Assembly (NCBI GenBank): GCA_947164605.1
Contig: CAMUXE010000004.1
Span: 62,001-126,000, forward strand
Source: an uncultured Lachnospiraceae bacterium
GTDB taxonomy: Bacteria; Bacillota; Clostridia; Lachnospirales; Lachnospiraceae
Reading direction: 5' to 3'
Length of the DNA: 64,000 nucleotides
Part shown: positions 62,001 through 64,000 of the stretch, in pieces
Layout of the letters: every line of letters starts with the position of its first letter
Numbering within the stretch: position 1 is the stretch's first letter
Notes under the pieces: generated by a model
What the model was told of the DNA's origin: nothing
Databases searched by the model: none
What the model saw: only the letters and a program-made list of their open reading frames with translations
Position numbers and translations under genes: made by a program

Positions 62001-63788
62001 AATACAATTCTTATGTATGATGATTTATATCGCCTAAAGGGAGAAGATTATTCGATTATTATAATAGACCTGCCAGAATATAATAAGCTTAAAAATATTC
62101 ATGGATATGAGGTCGCTGAAAGCCTTATCAAAAAGTTAGCTGACATCCTTAAAAATAACAATAAAATGAATTCGGCAATCGGCAGATACAGGGATTGTAA
62201 CTTCTTGGTAATCACTAAGAATACAGATCTTAACTATTTGCGCGATAAGATGTTTGCTTGTCAAAAGGAAGTTCATGAAATAAAAGAGATACTAGGTCGT
62301 CCTTGTGAACTTTATCTTGATTACAGCTTTATTAAAGCCTCTGATGTCAACGGCGTTGATGAGATATTTAAAAAGATTACAGGAAGGCTGAGCGAGGTTG
62401 AGAGACAAAAACTTGGCCAGGCTACCTTTGATGCTGAAAGAATTACATTTGATCTTGAGAAGTTTGACAAGATTGATGAAGCATGTTTTATTATTGATCC
62501 TGATTCTTACAGCCTTGTATATATGAATGAGAAAGCTTTGTCAGAACTCGGATATGAGGCAAGGTTCAACTATAAGAATCACCAATGCTATAATATGTTT
62601 TATGGACTTAACAAACCATGCAAGAACTGTTTTAAGAACAAAGTCATTAATAATGCCTATATTACTGAAATTAAGCATATGGACAAGAATTCGAGAGACT
62701 ATTTGATCAGGATTAGCAATACCCCTTGGAGAGGGAAGAAGTACTTCTTCAACTTGGCTACAAATATTGATGACTTGCAGATTAATGTAAAACATGAATC
62801 TTATCTGCTTAAGAATCAACAGATAATAAATGATTCAATGAACCTTGTTCTAAATGAGCAAAATGTGAACAGGGGACTTAAATCATTGCTTGAAAAAATC
62901 GCTAAGGATTTAAATGCAGATAGGGCTTATATTTTTGAAGAGAATGATCTAAAAGTCTTTACGAAAAAATATGAGTGGGTAAAAAATGATTGCCTACCTG
63001 CAATTGAAAAGATAACAGGTAATAATAGGGCTTATTTTGATTATTTTTATAATGATATCAGAAATAATTCTGTAGTTATCTATAACAAAGACATAGTAGA
63101 TGAAACTAGGCCTAAAGAGATAGATGAAATCTTGAAAGAGCAAGGAGTAGGAAGTACGGTACTTGCTGGCTTAAATATTCACAATAGGATTTCAGGTATT
63201 ATGGGCTTGGATAATCCGGATGTCGAAAAGCTAGACATGGCTTCATATATCTTAAAAACTTTATCAGGCTTTGTTGAGATTACTGTCAGGAACAGGGACT
63301 ATATTAATCAGCTTGACGATATGGGCTTAAGAGATCCTCTAACTGGAATTATGAACAGAAGAGCCTTTGATGAGAAGATGGTAGGAATCAGCACCAAGGA
63401 TAAGATAGCAATCATTTATTTTGATTTGAATTATCTTAAGTGGACTAATGACCACCGAGGACATGACGTAGGAGATAGCCTGATTGTATCTACGGCCAAG
63501 GTTTTGATAGAAAACTTCGGCATTGATAGATCCTTCCGTATAGGCGGAGATGAGTTTGTCGCAATTGCCTATATTGATGATGTTGACGATCTAGACGAAA
63601 AGCTTACTAACTTGAGAGAAGACTTTGATTCATCTAAAGTTTCTGTTGCTATCGGCGGAGTTATCAAGGAACACAAAACTGACGAAATCACAGAAGTAAT
63701 CAGAGAGGCCGAGAGAAGGATGTATATTGACAAAAAATATATTAAGATGACTGAGTCAGAAAAGTATGGTAAGGATGATAGATTGTAA
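59049..63788 (+). CDS. Giant multi-sensor c-di-GMP protein: PAS, degenerate GGDEF, EAL, PAS array, GAF, GGDEF
   Basis: A 1,579-residue protein from ATG 59049 (AGGGAGGA upstream; TTG 58983 lacks one). Order by eye: PAS (about 10-130), degenerate GGDEF (loop RFSDDHY, about 210), EAL with all key residues (GMEALTRWEDP, about 330; SFNFS; VEITES; MDDFGSGYSSL, about 453; EIKIDMAF; LAEGVET; IQGFYY), two or three PAS modules (DDGSYKWIDFTVLVV; FFWKDKNRRFLGAS, about 857), a second GGDEF-like remnant (YSIIIIDLPEYNKLKNIHG), a PAS with KPCKNCFKN, a GAF (about 1277-1394) and a C-terminal GGDEF (DPLTGIMNRRAF; RIGGDEF, about 1499) with intact active loop and no RxxD site. It could both make and break c-di-GMP. 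No membrane helix. Confidence 0.9.
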   Translation: MNNLIANLNSGDYDRFPGGFFVYRATGDEEILYANKYMVELFECDSYEDFLDFVGGSFKGLVYKEDYDSVEGDIITQVGIKKEKFDHVSYRVMTKNNRMLYLDDYGHLVIDKEEGPLFYVFVANINGKYLEYSIDRLTGLLGMRHFLELVEEKRQFDLKNKGESKGYYLFFDISNFKLYNVTYGLDSGDRCLISVSNYLNEIFPDDYISRFSDDHYVVYTQKEDLLDRVADLHKRVMLLDDNYQLFLRVGIYKAEGNESVETSKACDYAKIACDSLKNNTFSVYCFYTEELKRKAKLKKYIADNIDKAIFKGYIHVYYQPVIRSFSDKLCGMEALTRWEDPNFGQLSPSDFIPALEDNCLTYKLDSYVVREVCKKIRFQLDNKLPIVPISFNFSRLDFKVCNPFEIVENECDALDIPRNLIRVEITESVVMDDAKHFHEEIKFFHDAGYQVWMDDFGSGYSSLNVLKDFYFDEIKIDMAFIHDLSDRSKSIIRSAVDMAKQIGIQTLAEGVETKEQLDFLKKIGCEKIQGFYYGKPMHFDDLIMHCRNRGIDFEDMTMESYYDAVGKVNFITDKPLALFVLDQDQLSILYANDEYMNVLGTVNALELDLVNKNLNSPMYVPGQKFKKFIRKLKETNETDSMSFIDNGCYLKLIGRHVASNGDKTIVAAELYNITFDEGQRRSNRLDSIMRYVSSIYHRVYYVDLIKGTREVIESNRIGEKNGDIITNIHDFYENYANNYIHANDRPRCVNFFNKDNLLRRIKNGKKGYISDNFRVVQDDGSYKWIDFTVLVVPRTEDSKLIVCVKESFIEDKEADDNFKLAFNSFINNTDLEFAKSDLNKILYNELFNSLISNSSIKFFWKDKNRRFLGASKAFLDFYNIADMADIVGKTDEDMSWHIDDNHFRDDEIDVLERGEIVENSYGQCLADGQVCNIRTYKYPIHKNDEIAGLIGYFYTENEDENLKLSDVNYFKDVSFDVFNSFGISNTILMYDDLYRLKGEDYSIIIIDLPEYNKLKNIHGYEVAESLIKKLADILKNNNKMNSAIGRYRDCNFLVITKNTDLNYLRDKMFACQKEVHEIKEILGRPCELYLDYSFIKASDVNGVDEIFKKITGRLSEVERQKLGQATFDAERITFDLEKFDKIDEACFIIDPDSYSLVYMNEKALSELGYEARFNYKNHQCYNMFYGLNKPCKNCFKNKVINNAYITEIKHMDKNSRDYLIRISNTPWRGKKYFFNLATNIDDLQINVKHESYLLKNQQIINDSMNLVLNEQNVNRGLKSLLEKIAKDLNADRAYIFEENDLKVFTKKYEWVKNDCLPAIEKITGNNRAYFDYFYNDIRNNSVVIYNKDIVDETRPKEIDEILKEQGVGSTVLAGLNIHNRISGIMGLDNPDVEKLDMASYILKTLSGFVEITVRNRDYINQLDDMGLRDPLTGIMNRRAFDEKMVGISTKDKIAIIYFDLNYLKWTNDHRGHDVGDSLIVSTAKVLIENFGIDRSFRIGGDEFVAIAYIDDVDDLDEKLTNLREDFDSSKVSVAIGGVIKEHKTDEITEVIREAERRMYIDKKYIKMTESEKYGKDDRL

Positions 63789-63791
63789 AGA

Positions 63792-64000
63792 ATGAAGAAA
63801 ATAGACCTTGTCGCAGTAAATGCGAAATTTATTCACTCTAACCCAGCTGTGTATTCTCTATCAAGATATGCAGGAGGAGAGGCTTGTGGTATTCAGATCA
63901 GAGAATACACAATTAATAACCGCTATGAGGATGTCTTGTATGGCATCCTCTCTGATAAGCCGGATGTCATAGCATTTTCCGTCTATATATGGAATGCTGA
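63792..64000 (+). CDS. N-terminus of a B12-binding-domain radical SAM-type protein (3' end outside window)
   Basis: The frame from ATG 63792 is open to the window end (about 69 codons). The start, KIDLVAVNAKFIHSNPAVYS, and DVLYGILSDKPDVIAFSVYI are typical of the B12-binding-like Rossmann domain in front of radical SAM proteins of the DUF4080 type, recognised from memory. The radical SAM part would lie downstream. It starts three bases after the giant signalling gene. Confidence 0.7.
   Translation, partial: MKKIDLVAVNAKFIHSNPAVYSLSRYAGGEACGIQIREYTINNRYEDVLYGILSDKPDVIAFSVYIWNA

Noticed and set aside
1-64000. Prophage or integrated element
   Set aside because: No integrase, transposase, structural phage genes or attachment-like repeats were seen; the decay looks like gradual loss.

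Overview
The window looks like part of the chromosome of a low-GC Gram-positive anaerobe of the Clostridia, most likely a motile Lachnospiraceae-type bacterium. This rests on AT-rich intergenic DNA, strong AGGAGG-type ribosome sites, AGA-rich codon use, sigma-A promoters (TTGACA-17-TATAAT) and family content: a YtrA-type GntR/ABC operon, a YgiQ radical SAM protein, a lysyl-tRNA synthetase with a tRNA-binding tail, a DUF6145-like protein, B12-dependent MetH with a corrinoid-activating protein, and many c-di-GMP and chemotaxis proteins. I see no tRNA, rRNA, CRISPR array, phage or complete insertion sequence.

Layout. 0-10.6 kb is mostly housekeeping: the end of a SpoU/TrmH methyltransferase, a SleB-like cell-wall hydrolase behind a structured leader, argF, birA, a DUF6145-like gene, dusB and ygiQ, then greA-lysS on the minus strand. 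10.7-14.3 kb is an accessory patch: a decayed gene, an HNH nuclease, then a nuclease-methyltransferase-unknown operon. 14.5-18.7 kb is sensory: a chemoreceptor, a broken EAL gene and a GGDEF-GAF protein. 18.8-24.5 kb holds a GntR-regulated ABC exporter and a large MacB/FtsX-type ABC protein. 24.7-28.4 kb is a decaying stretch: a thrice-frameshifted surface protein, an intact EAL protein, a TMEM175 stub and a MATE pseudogene. 28.5-31.8 kb is a phospholipid operon (PAP2, LPG_synthase_TM-type protein, pssA, psd). 31.8-32.5 kb is non-coding, with two 14-bp tandem arrays and a budA remnant. 32.5-35.4 kb is a PAS-GGDEF-EAL protein overlapping an Old Yellow Enzyme-type oxidoreductase.

35.5-41.7 kb is poorly characterised: a PH-domain protein, several membrane proteins, an MFS gene with an apparent internal deletion, a MIF-type tautomerase, and a trio of unknowns that includes a Sel1 mini-protein. 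41.8-46.7 kb has hpt (minus), the nickel-pincer cofactor genes larB-larC-larE, and fucO. 46.8-50.2 kb has an AEC transporter, a GH28 glycosidase and an EamA transporter. 50.4-54 kb is a two-chemoreceptor operon. 54.1-58.9 kb couples a [2Fe-2S]/ASKHA corrinoid-protein activator to a short MetH that lacks its own reactivation domain, plus a HAD hydrolase. 59-63.8 kb encodes a 1,579-residue multi-PAS/EAL/GAF/GGDEF protein, followed by the start of a B12-binding-type protein that runs off the window.

Two themes stand out. One is dense second-messenger and chemotaxis signalling: five EAL/GGDEF loci and three chemoreceptors. The other is ongoing gene decay: at least six broken, truncated or remnant genes between 10.7 and 37.5 kb, several of them transporters or surface proteins. 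The least explained neighbourhood is 38.4-41.7 kb (membrane protein, MIF homologue, unknown, Sel1, unknown). The best mechanistic hypotheses are the MetH/activator pair and the giant dual c-di-GMP protein.
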